DNA of 64,000 bases, taken from contig NC_074715.1 of NCBI RefSeq assembly GCF_947242115.1, positions 48,398,586 through 48,462,585 on the forward strand, given 5' to 3'. A program made the translations under genes and the position numbers. Below are positions 40,283 to 53,000 of this stretch, in pieces. The notes under the pieces were generated by a model. That model had not been told where the DNA came from and searched no databases. It saw only the letters and a program-made list of their open reading frames with translations. Within the stretch, counting starts at the first letter, position 1. Each line of letters starts with the position of its first letter. The stretch is from Biomphalaria glabrata (Eukaryota > Mollusca > Gastropoda > Planorbidae).

Positions 40283-40400
40283 CTGTATTTGGCGGTAGTT
40301 GACTTGTACAATCAAACTGCTGGTAGACAACTAAAACCGCTATTATATTTTAACTTGTTAATTTTGAAAATAAAAATGAATATCTTCTTTGGTGAACACT
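40283..40400 (+). repeat. Dispersed repeat shared with 22484-22700
   Basis: Both contain GTTGACTTGTA, CTGGTAGACAA and a later CTTCTTTG..CAC stretch. Class unknown. Confidence 0.4.
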
Positions 40401-40918
40401 ATTATATATATATTGTATTAACTTGAGATGGCATGAAATAAATGTAGAAGACTTTCTTAGTAATTTTAAATGGGATTTTCAACAAAATCTAATTTACTAC
40501 AAAAACACGTCATTTCACTCTGGCATTCTGAACTCGCCTGGCCTACGTAAGACAGCTTACGTCAGTGCAGCTAATCTTGCACACTTCATAGCCACCTACC
40601 AATCGCTAACCTCAATCCATCGTTACCATGGACACACACACACACACACACAAACACTCCATAACATATGTATAAAACAGAATATTCAAATAACAATGAT
40701 TAGACATTGAAAGTAGACATTGATAGCTTTTTAGAGTTTTAGTATTATTTATATTCGTCTTTTTAATAAATAGATATATACATTTGCCTGAATATATGGT
40801 GCTTTTAAAAAGCTATAGCTTGCTTCTTCCTTTTAGAATGCCGTTTTGTTATAATTTTAATTTAAATTCCTATTTGCATATTTTTTCAAAAGCCACATAA
40901 GAACTCTTTATATGATGA

Positions 40919-41058
40919 TCAGTCCCCTAATGGGGTTAGAATTTGTGAATCTTCTGGAATGTTCCTTCTAAATTTGAATTTCATAACTATGAATGTCGAC
41001 AGCCCACCAACAATGAGTCCAAGTAACAAAGTACCAACGGCTAGTCCCACTCGGACAC
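40919..41058 (-). CDS. Gene 3 last exon: transmembrane helix and tail
   Basis: The acceptor is ttattttccag in phase 1, with stop TGA at 40921-40919. It encodes VRVGLAVGTLLLGLIVGG and on to FIVMKFKFRRN, then a tail ending QILTPLGD. The basic KFKFRR after the helix sets the usual type I orientation. Confidence 0.85.
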
Positions 41059-44000
41059 CTGGAAAATAAGAGCACGGACTTTAAACATGAGTGGTGTAGA
41101 TCTAGTTTGTACAATTCATTAGAAAAAAAAATGTTTTATATTATGCAAATTTTTGTGACGCTGGGAAGTTTTTACAAAACTTCAACTCAGTCTATCTGCT
41201 TGTCTGTCCGTTTCAAATTCTACAAGCAATTTCTTCTCTTCCTATTCTTGGATTGAGTTGAAACTTTGTACAGTTATTTATTGTCTCTAGAAAAAAAATG
41301 ATTCAATCAAAATATTAACCAATAACATTAATTAGTGTCACATCATTAATGTTTATACAAAGAAAAGGAGAAATAAATTGTACAATATCGAGATGTATTG
41401 CTGTAAATATGCAGTTCTTCACCTTTAATAAGCTTTTTTTTAAAGTACTTGTTTATATTTTGCTTGTTATATTTGTACATATGTAAGATGCGTACGTTTG
41501 TTCGATGTATGCTTATTGCATGTATGCGTTGAAGGTAAAGTGTATTTCTATGACATTTGATGTCAACAGCATGTCAGTGTCCGTGTAAAAATAAACTCTG
41601 ATCTGCTTGCAAGGTAAACATGGCTCTAGTTCTTCGCTGTTCCGAAATAAGAACAGACTGACCAACCTGTGTGTTAAAAGATACTGACTTATGCAAATAT
41701 ATTTTTACTGTTAGCAAGTTACACGTACCTGTGTTGTTGCTTCTGTTTGTTTCAGAACACTTTTTGCCATAGACTATGATGAAAGAATTAGTATAAAAAC
41801 ACGATATTAATAAATTTTTTAAAGGAATTGAATCCAAACAAGAAAATGTCAATAAATCAAAAAATAAGACGCAAATTTATGAAGCAATGTAGGCGCGATG
41901 TCATAATGGTTAAACTTGACTTTTCGAATTCTGGTAAAAATTGCGATTTTTTTAATTTTCGGGATCTTTACGACTAGTCCACCCAGCTCTAATGGGTACC
42001 TTACATTAGTTGGGGAAAAGTAAAGGCGGCTGGCCACGTGACACTCTTGTTAGCCGTGGGTCACAAAAACAGATGACCTCTTCTCTCAGCTGGTGTGGCC
42101 AAAAGACTCTCTTAGTGTGGGAAGCGTGGTCGAGAGGCCAAGTGCCCGACTCGGGCAGAGTTGCGTTTACTGAGCGCAGCACGGAAAACCAGCTCCTAGA
42201 TACCGCCTCCCCCCCCCCCCCAACTGGTCCACAAATGAGATTGGACCAAAGCGCTCTGAGCATGCTATAAGCATGAAAGTAGCGCTATATAAAAGCGATA
42301 ACATAATACGGTTTTGGATCAGAGGCACCGCAGGTTCCGCTTTACCCCCCTCCCCCTTCTCTTACACAAACAAATCTTCCTTTTTTTTTTCGTTTTGTTC
42401 GTAATCGTAATCTTACCTTTCTGAGAGACAGTGGGCGACGCTCGTAGCGTTGGATTGGCAGGAAAGTTTTCTCCTGTGAAACCTACAATTGTTCTTCTGG
42501 TCAGCACTTAATTAAAAATAAAATAAAAGGTTGCTGTTTTATCTATGTATAAATTGTATGCCAACTAAACCATTTAATTTACGAACACAAATGTCTTTAA
42601 TTTTTTCTTTCATATTTACATTACATTTTTAATAATACTAAGCTACTAATAAAGTCACATAATTAGAAAGTGTTCTCAACGCATGGAATACAAAGGGACT
42701 CTCAAATGCTCTCATGGAATAAGGGATGGATGCCTATGACAAGGAAATGATACCTCATGATGGGTCCTCGTGGCGTGGAGCCATAAGTGCAAGTATTTCT
42801 AGATACAAGACAAAGAGAATAGCTGACTGAAATATCAAACATTGAACAAAATGAGTCTAAACTGCGATAAACCCAACCTACCCGTACCTTATGTGTAATT
42901 GTCAAAAGGAAGATTGGGTATCACATTCCTTTTCCAGTTTTATAAGAAACAATATAATGATCATCGTAACTCATGAAGAAGGAGATTAATATTAATTAGT
43001 TGTTTTTTTTTTTTGAAGGAATGACGGGAGATGGCAGCGGGTAGGTTTGAACCAGGGACCTTCGAGACCGCTAACCACTACAGTCCAGAGCACATACCAC
43101 ACGACCAGGCAGCCATCAATAGGAATATATAGGTGAAGGATGTCTAAAGTCTACAAACATATTCTCCACAACTTACTTGTTATTGGATTCACAGGTTGAA
43201 CGATTGGCAATGTGTTCACCCCTAAACAACAATACATACAATACGTACTTAATATATTTACTTTAAAAATCGAAATCAAAAGTAAAGAAAACAATATTTT
43301 AAAATCTTTAATTAACTGTAACTTATATTATTTTCAACCCTTTCTTAATCTGAAACATTTTTTACATGATGCTGAAATAATCAAAATATAGTCTGTAATT
43401 TTATTTAATCAAAAAGCAAACATTTTATGATAGTTTTCAGAATATACATATACAATGTATTATCATTATCATTATCATTTTCCAACTATTTATTTGTGTC
43501 ACCACTAAAATAGACTTACGTGTGTAGAGGTTACAATGTTCATCACTTATTATTCCTATATCCTTGGACACTGTAGGATCAGCTGTTGTGACTGTACACT
43601 CGATGCTGCCTCTGTCTATACCACAGGTCACAAAGCTGGCGCAGGATGGCAAGAGTTCTCCTACTGAGCACAGATTGGCGCATTCCTGGGCACTCTCTAC
43701 AGGCACTGAATGTGAGGAAGTTGACGAGTCTCCAAATGAATTGAGAGTCTTGTAATCTCTCTCGACATAGTCATAGAGATGGTTGCCTGCGAATGCATGC
43801 ATGTTAGAACACATTTGTCAGAATCGAAGTCTATGTCATAGGAGATTGAAGAAGATAATACTGATGCTTGTTTTCGAGTCCTAAGATTAATGAGGAATGC
43901 ATTATTTCCTGTGGCTACGCAGCCCCAGCTGCGACCTACTTAAATTGTCATATCCAGTCAGACATAACCGTTTTCCGACAGTGGTATATTTATATTTTCT

Positions 44001-47000
44001 TTTCGCCGTCTAAGCCTTTCCTCGGCAGTGGATTTTCTTTTGGCCTCAAGTGTGTATCCCGCGGTCTTTGTGAGTGTTTTTTGTATGTTTGTGTAGACTT
44101 GTTGTAGGTCTAAGTTAGGGTTATAATTAGATAAAAATACACGCAAGCAAATTAGCAAATTTACTGTCCCAACGAAACTAGATCGAAAAACCTATAAAGG
44201 TCTTAAGAAACCCCTATCAGACCACATAATTTTAACAACATCTCATCTTATATGTTATAGACCTCTTTAGACTAAAGTGAGCGCATCACAACGTAGTCAC
44301 TGTTGGACTAGTTGGGTTTTCAAAGCATCTTGATTCACAGTGCATGTATAATTCGTAGAACTAAAAAGCGTATCGTTGGTTCAAATGCACGCATGTTCAA
44401 TCAGTTAATCCTGACTTCAAAACCAGAATTAGTAAAACCTTCTATGGCACTGAGCGAGATAATTTAAAAATACAAAATAGACTTTATTTTTAACAAAGTT
44501 TATATTAACTCTGTCTGTGTGTCTTGTGCAATATTTCTACAGATTATTTCTCCCTTACACATTGTCGCATCAAGTTGAAAATTTGCACAATTATTGATTG
44601 TACCTAATACCTGAATCAGTAATAAAATTAATTATTTTTTAATTGATTATTGGTAATTCAATATTTTTTGTATCGTAACAAAAAGGGAAATAAATCTAAT
44701 TATTGAGATATGTGGCTATGTATGTGGAGTTATCAACCTTATTACGTTTTGTACATGATTGTTTTACCACTTGCCATTCTCGAATCAAGTTGAAATTTGA
44801 CATAATTATTCATAGTCGAGGACACTACATAAATCAATAACAAAATTAGCCATTTATTTGTAATTAATTTAATTTTATATTAAAAAGAGAAATCTAGGGA
44901 ACTGCTGTTCGCACTCATATCTCACACACAAGAAGGATTGCAGAGGTTTGTGAATGCTCTGGTAGCTATTGTCAAGAGCTTAGTCTTACAAAAAGCCTCT
45001 CCAAGACCGAAATCCTGACACAAAATGTCGCAGAAATACCAACGATACATATTGGAAATCACACACAGTGGTGCAGGAATTCACATACTTGGGAATGACA
45101 ATAGTCAGCGACCTAGATTTAGACAATGAGCTGGCAAAAATAATAGAAAAGGCTTCTGCAGCAATGGCAAAACTCTCCGAGCGCCTTGGGAAAATACAAA
45201 ATTGACTACGTCAACCAAAATCCTTGTCTATAATGCCTGCGTTCCGAGCACATTTCTTATGACAGTGAGAGTTGGGCAACTTACATGCGTCAAGAAGAAA
45301 TAAATAGCTTCCACTTACGCTGCCATCGACGCATAATGTGCATCTCCTGGAGGGATCATGTCTCCAAATAGGACGTCCTGAAACGGGCAAAAATGCACAG
45401 CATCTATGCTCTTCTTACACAGAGAAGACTACGCTGGCTCGGTCATGTCTCTCACATGCCAGATGGAATTATCCTTAAAGATATCCTATACACTGAGCTT
45501 CCAGAGAGAGTCAGACCCAAGGGCCGCCTAAGACTAACCTACAGAGATGTCTGTAAGCTAGACATGAGAACCACGGGCATCGAACAAAGTATGTGGGAGG
45601 AGATAGCCCAAGACCGGACAGCATGGAGACAGACTGTACGTGCTGGTACGAGCTTCGCCAAGTGCAAAAGAAACGAAGCTGCATTAATCAAGAGAAAGAA
45701 GAAGAAAGCTGCCCTGTCATCAGCCCTAAGTCAGATGCATATACATGCACGAACTGTGGCTAAACTCTGCCGCTCCAGAATCGGCTTGATCAGTCACACC
45801 AGATTCTGCCCCGTCTCAAGACGAAACCAAAGCCATTGATTCACCTGAACGCATCCATTGTCTTCAGAGACACAAGGAGCCATATATTCCATAGATATAG
45901 GGCACTGATTAGCGATGTACCTTTAGATCAGCTCTGGGTTTTCTTTGCTTTTTAAAATGTTTTTTTAAAGGTATTTTTCTTGTAACTAGCACTGGACTAG
46001 CATGTATTTTTGATGTGCCAGAAGAAAAAGTGATGTGACAAAAGACAATTGATTGAATTCACATATATTGTTAATAAGGTTTCTACTCACGTGAGTAATG
46101 CGTGCAGCCAGTAGCATTAGTCAAGTCTGAAGGTTTGGCTTGAATCAGGTGAGTCTTTCTTAAGTTGCAGTAACCGTCGTCACAGATCTCGAACGACTCA
46201 CATCTGAAGTCTGGGTTGGTGGTGCAGGCCCGGGCACACATCTCATTACTGTTGACATTGGGGAGTCTCTTGTCTGCTTTTGTGGTAAAGACTTCAGCAG
46301 AGTTTCGAGTATAGTCCATGGTGTAAAGCTCTAGTAGTAAACATGTTAATTAAATTTTGGGAGTAATATTAAAACGGTAAATAAAGAACAAAAAAGTAAA
46401 GTTCCTCTTTCAGACCTAGTGGTCTATAGGGCAAATGATGTAAAGGTCATCTGTTTATGTCACCTATGGTTAGCAAGGGTGTCTTGTGGCCAGCACAACG
46501 ACCAACCGCCTTTACTTTTCCCCAACTAATTTGAGGTTTCCATTACAGCTGGGTGGACTCTGAAGCGCCTTAAAAATCCAGAAATTCTAAATCCCATTCT
46601 TCATCGAGATTGGAACTAAGGACCGCAGGTTCGGAAGCCGAGCGCTTAACGACTCAGCCTCCGCCCCACATATAGCTTAAATATTGTCAAATCTTCTTTG
46701 TCTATGTCAGTTCTGGTGATCCTTATTTAAAAAAAAATATATAAAACGTTTATTGTATTATACCTTTACGAAATCCTTAGCTGACTGACTGATACATTCA
46801 TCACTTCAATGTTTAGTAACCCTATTTGCGTTATGTGAGCTGTTTTATAAACATGTTAATCAAGTGCTACACAGCATTTTACTTAATTACTTACTTGAAT
46901 ACACGTTAGTATTGGAGGATACATTTAGTACAGTTGACATTGGTGTCTTAAGCTCATCAGGATGTATGGATGTTAGTCGACAGGTGCCAGTGGTGAAACT

Positions 47001-50000
47001 ATAGTCAAACGATTCACACACAAATGTGTTCTCCTGACAAAACAAGCAGGCGAGATCTTAAGAAATGTTTTTTTTCCAACATATAAATTGCTGGATCGGG
47101 TGTTATGTCATAAACGTATAAGTTTACGAGATGTAAAAGCAAAGATGGTGGACGTGAAACTCTTGCAAGACATAACACTAGACCACATGCTGATCATGAA
47201 GTGGTGTGAAGACAGTTGATTTTTACAAAGCTTATTTCAACTTAAACTGTGTGTCTTGTACAATGTTTATAGAAGTTATTTCTCCCACATCCATTCTCGG
47301 ATTAAGCTGAAACTTTGCACAACTATTCATTGGTATAGACAAGACACATTTCGATAATGAAATACATTTTATAAGTAAATTAATTTGTGATTATTAATTT
47401 AAAAAAAAAATTAATCCTTCAGTATTTAGAGATATGAGTATACCTATGTTTCAATGTTTTATCCCACACCCATTCTTGGATCAAGTTGAAACTTCAATCA
47501 ATTATTTATTGTATCTAGCAAATCTTGAATAAAATAAAATAAAACTACAAAAAAACAATCATTTTACATTATTAATATAGCTTTGAATGTGGATTTCCCA
47601 TTTGGTAAGCCTTTTTTAAAAAGTATTTTTTACATTTTGTTTGTTTTACTATGGAAAAAAAAAGGTTCCCCTATCACACAGTTAAGCGCTAATTTAAGCA
47701 GTGATGTATGGTAAGGAGACTACTTCTCCAGAACAGCGCTTATTAACCACAAGAAGAAATACCTTACGAGATAAGCCAGGGTAGTAGGCAAGACTGAAAG
47801 GGTTAATCTAACAACTATTTATATATTTATCTCCTTATAAGGAAACAATAAATCAAATAAGTGAAAATTTAATATTATTATAATTTAAATACAATCTAAT
47901 ATCAAGAGAACAGCCCTGACAGAAGAAAAGCGTCAGCGAAAAAAAAAGCAAGGCCAATGACACTAGCTCCAGCTGAAATAACCTGCCCAGTGTGCGGCCG
48001 AACATTTCCCGGACTCACATAGGTCTCACTAGCCACACGAGGAGGCACAAAACCCCAGTGCAAAGCCCTGAGCTCCCAGGATGACAAAAGTGGTCATCAC
48101 CGAACCGCGATATATATATATTAGTGAGTGAAAAGCAATAAACACATTTTTTAACAAAAAAATATTTCAATGTGACATATTACCTGGCCACAGGATACAG
48201 CACAATCTGTTACACTGACCATGTTAAACGTTGTGTTTATAATATTGTCGGAAAATTTACTCTTCGGAAAGACCAAGTACTTTTGGAGCAAGGCGCCTGT
48301 ATATTAGAAAAGTAAATGAAAATGTATTCAAAAATAAATGTTTGTTAATGTTTATGTGTATGTTTTACATGTTTCAGATGTCTTTTCACATTTTGAGGAT
48401 AATTACATCCTAGCGAAAATCTCCAAAATAAAACGACGGTGGATGGCAGCGGGCAGGGTTCGAACCTGGGATCTTGGAGACAACCAAACGATAGTTCAGA
48501 GTACGTACGACATGACCAGGCAGCTATCCTGTATTGTGTATAGATGCAAAAAGAATGTTTTCCACAAATGACAAGCTAAATGCTTTATAACAAATATTTT
48601 CCTATTTAAAAAAGAGAAATATTAAAGTTCAATATTCAAATTTATTAAGTTCGGATTATAAACAGAAACAATACATTTATAATACATTTTTATAAAACCC
48701 AGACATATGACACACACCAGAAGTTAAACAAAGTGATTAGCTCCTCTGTTTAAAGTTTTGAGCTAAGATATTTTCACTGTCAATGTATTTCTACGCGATT
48801 TCTCATATTTAACATTTCAATTTCAAATCCTGTTGTATATATGAACATGCAATATTGTATTCTTTTTATTATGTATCTAGCTTTTATGTGTCAGTGATGC
48901 TGAACTTAATTAAAAATAGGAGAAAACGAGGTCATAAAAGCTTCTCATTACGGGGTGGCTGCCTGGTCGTATGGTATGTTCTTTGGACTATTGTTCAATG
49001 GTCTCGCTGATTCTCGGGTCAAACTATGCACGCACTATCCCCTGCACTATCCCCTGCAGGAGATTTGGGCTAGGATGTAATAATATGAAAAGAGCCTCCG
49101 AAACACGAGAGTATCGATGTTTTTGGGCATCGAAGAGGCAGTAATTTAAAAACAAAAGATATGGAAAAAAAAAAAACGCAAAACAAATGTTGTCCAGCCG
49201 TTGATCAGGAAACATGAAAAGGATGCCTGTATGTAGTCGCTGAATGAACTCTTTATGTTGTGTCTGTTCTATTTATGTGTATGTTTCTGTTGTGTTGTCT
49301 GTATATGAGAAAAGAGCCCTTGTAATCACAACAAATCTCCATAAGGATCAATAAAGCAGTCTTAGTCTTAGTCTTAGTCTTAGTCCAGACAGCAACTCTT
49401 GCCTTTAATTCAATCAGCTTTTCAGGGCAGAGATTTGACTCTGCAGCAAAGACCTCATCAACCCTTGTTTTGAATTCAGTCGGATTTTATTAGCAAAGTT
49501 TTGACTGCAGCAATGTTTTGACTTCACAGGAAATGAGACAGTGATCATCTTCAACCACGAAGAAGGACATTAGATTTCAATGTATGGCCTCCTCCAGTGG
49601 CACAACAACTATGGATCAGATTATAGAAATGAGATGAATGCCTGGGTATTATCTGTGGACGGGACGATTTAAACATTGAAATGAATGATTGAGTATTTAC
49701 AGTTTGATTGTCAAAAGAGTTGAGCCAAAGCTCTTCGAGCTCTAGGCGTGTAAGTCTGCTTGAACAAGCCGCTCTGTCTGGAAGAGATCCAAGTCATTGT
49801 CTATGTAAAACATAGTTATTTCCTATATATCTGGCACTCCTGGCGCATGGACTAGAATACATGGCCGAAGGCCAAGCACACCGGGAACCCCCTCCGTTTT
49901 CCTATGTTGTGCCAAGCTAACTCGCCATTAGTGTAACGGTCCCTTGAGGAACGGCGCATGGATTATCGACAGGGACGTGGAAGCTCTCTTTCAACTCCGC

Positions 50001-53000
50001 ACCGTGCTATGAGAGAACTCTCGCATTCCCTTGGACACTCCCACAGGAGTTTTGTTTTGCTATTCATTTAGCCTAATTACTTCCTCAAGTAATCGTTTCC
50101 ACCCGAGTGCTATGTTGAGGCAGAATAGCGTACCCGGGTGAGTAATTACCTGAAGTATCACTTGGATCATTTGGAATGTCAAGATCGTCTCTGATATCAG
50201 TAGATGTATAGGTCTTGTTTGTATTCTGAAACAGTTTCCCAATCAACATTTATTTAAAATATAACTAATAAGAATGCTTTGTTATTTTAAAAATTATCAA
50301 TATGTCTAATGTTTTCATAATGTAATTTATCCAGTAATCGTACAATATAAACTTATGTAAAAACAGTGGCGTAGCTAGAGTGGTGGAGGAGGGGGAGAAT
50401 TTGAAAATCCCCAGGGCCTCCACTTGAGGGGGGCCCCAAATGAGTGTTTTTTTTTACATTAAATATTAAATATTATGCAAAAGCAGGGGCCCCCAAAGAG
50501 GTCAAGCCCCCCGGGCCCCCAAATAACGGAAAATTCCTAGCTACGCTCCTGTGTAAAAATCAACCTACATCTGGCAGTGTAATAGTGATCTGAAACATAC
50601 TGTTATATACGTAGTCTGTGAGTATCTTGTACACACTTGCAACATCAAGAGTTCTCATTGTGCCATTCTCTGTCCCTATTCAAACACAAACAAATAATTG
50701 TAATAGAAGTTTTGTATCCGCCCATGATGAATAATCTGTTTAAATTGAATTTGAGATTGATACTACTGTTGTATAATTTGGTGAGACTTTTTTTAATGAT
50801 AAAATGTATTTATCGTTCTTCTATACTATATCTAGCTTTAACGATTAACTGTTCAAATTTCAATAATATTGATAACTGGCTTTTCGATGATTAACTTTCT
50901 TTACATTTTTTAAAAATATTTCTGTCTCAATTATTGTAATGTTACAGAGCTTTTGTTTTGGGGCATAGAAAAGAGGGGGGGATATTTTCGCGATAAACTA
51001 AACAATGTCAAGGACAATAATTTGAACTGTACTGCTGCCAACTAAAATAAAATAAGTAGCCTAACAATGAGCTACAAACGAGAGAAAGAGATTTGAAATG
51101 TTTTTGAAGTTGTGTCTGTACTCTATTAAGATAAGAAAGATTAGTGCAAACAATTCTAATAAACAAAATATAAAAAGCATATCTTTTATTCTGTACTGCG
51201 GATGCAGGCTTGTCTATAATTCTTTTAATTAGTAGCATGGTCGAGAGGCCAATAGCGCTTGAACTTGGCTTGGCTTGGCTACATAGAAGGGGGCTCGAGG
51301 TTCGACACCCGACTAGGGCAGAGTTGTGTTTACTGAGCGCCTAAAGGCAGCACGGAAAACCAACTCCAAGATACCCCCTCCCCCACCACTAGTCCACAAC
51401 TGAGATTGCACCAAAAGAGCCCTGAGCATGCTATAAGCATGAAAGTAGTGCTATATAACTATTATAATAATAATTACAAATGAAAAAGTTTAATACGTAA
51501 ATCGATTAGAGATTTTTTTTTACGGTAAGGTCAATCCACATAAAAAAGATCTATATTAAAAAATACAACAGCAAGAGACCTTATATAAAGTGTTAGTGTA
51601 TCAATTAAGTTGTAATAGATTGTGCCTAGCAATACTAAATCTGTGAGATAAGAAATATTTTTAACAAGTATTTTGTTTGGCTCGATTTCATGCTTTTAGC
51701 TTTCGTTAATTCGCTATGATCCTGTCACGTGTCTGGACCAGTAAGTGTCCAGGCCTTCTATGACGATTGCTCTCGGCTCAAGCCTCCTCAAAGTATCTTA
51801 CAACTGTGCCTCATAGTATCTTACAACTGTGCCTCAAAGTTTCTTACAACTGTGCCTCAAAGTATCTTACAACTTTGCCTCAAAGTATCTCACAACTGTG
51901 CCTCAAAGTATCTTACAACTTTGCCTCAAAGTATCTTACAACTTTGCCTCAAAGTATCTCACAACTGTGCCTCATAGTATCTTACAACTGTGCCTCAAAG
52001 TATCTTACAACTGTGCCTCAAAGTATCTTACAACTTTGCCTCAAAGTATCTCACAACTGTGCCTCATAGTATCTTACAACTGTGCCTCAAAGTATCTCAC
52101 AACTATGCCTCAAAGTATCTTACAACTGTGCCTCAAAGTATCTTACAACTGTGCCTCAAAGTATCTCACAACTGTGCCTCAAAGTATCTCACAACTGTGC
52201 CTCAAAGTATCTCACAACTGTGCCTCAAAGTATCTCACAACTGTGCCTCAAAGTATCTCACAACTGTGCCTCAAATTATCTCACAACTGTGCCTCATAGT
52301 CTCATAGTATCTTACAACTGTGCCTCAAAGTATCTCACAACTATGCCTCAAAGTATCTTACAACTGTGCCTCAAAGTATCTTACAACTGTGCTCAAAGTA
52401 TCTCACAACTGTGCCTCAAAGTATCTCACAACTGTGCCTCAAAGTATCTCACAACTGTGCCTCAAATTATCTCACAACTGTGCCTCAAAGTATCACACAA
52501 CTGTGCCTCAAAGTATCTTACAACTGTGCCTCAAAGTATCTTACAACTGTGCCTCAAAGTATCTTACAACTGTGCCTCAAAGTATCTCACAACTGTGCCT
52601 CAAAGTATCTCACAACTGTGCCTCAAAGTATCTCACAACTGTGCCTCAAAGTATCTCACAACTGTGCCTCAAAGTATCACACAACTGTGCCTCAAAGTAT
52701 CTTACAACTGTGCCTCAAAGTATCTCACAACTATGCCTCAAAGTATCTTACAACTGTGCCTCAAAGTATCTTACAACTGTGCCTCAAAGTATCTCACAAC
52801 TGTGCCTCAAAGTATCTCACAACTGTGCCTCAAAGTATCTCACAACTGTGCCTCAAAGTATCTCACAACTGTGCCTCAAAGTATCTCACAACTGTGCCTC
52901 AAATTATCTCACAACTGTGCCTCATAGTCTCATAGTATCTTACAACTGTGCCTCAAAGTATCTCACAACTATGCCTCAAAGTATCTTACAACTGTGCCTC

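Noticed and set aside
40629-40652. CA-repeat as a regulatory element
   Set aside because: A plain short (CA)n microsatellite with no further support.
42114-51465. Functional tRNA genes at SINE heads
   Set aside because: A- and B-box-like motifs are present, but no full cloverleaf could be drawn and the sequences continue into the shared SINE body.
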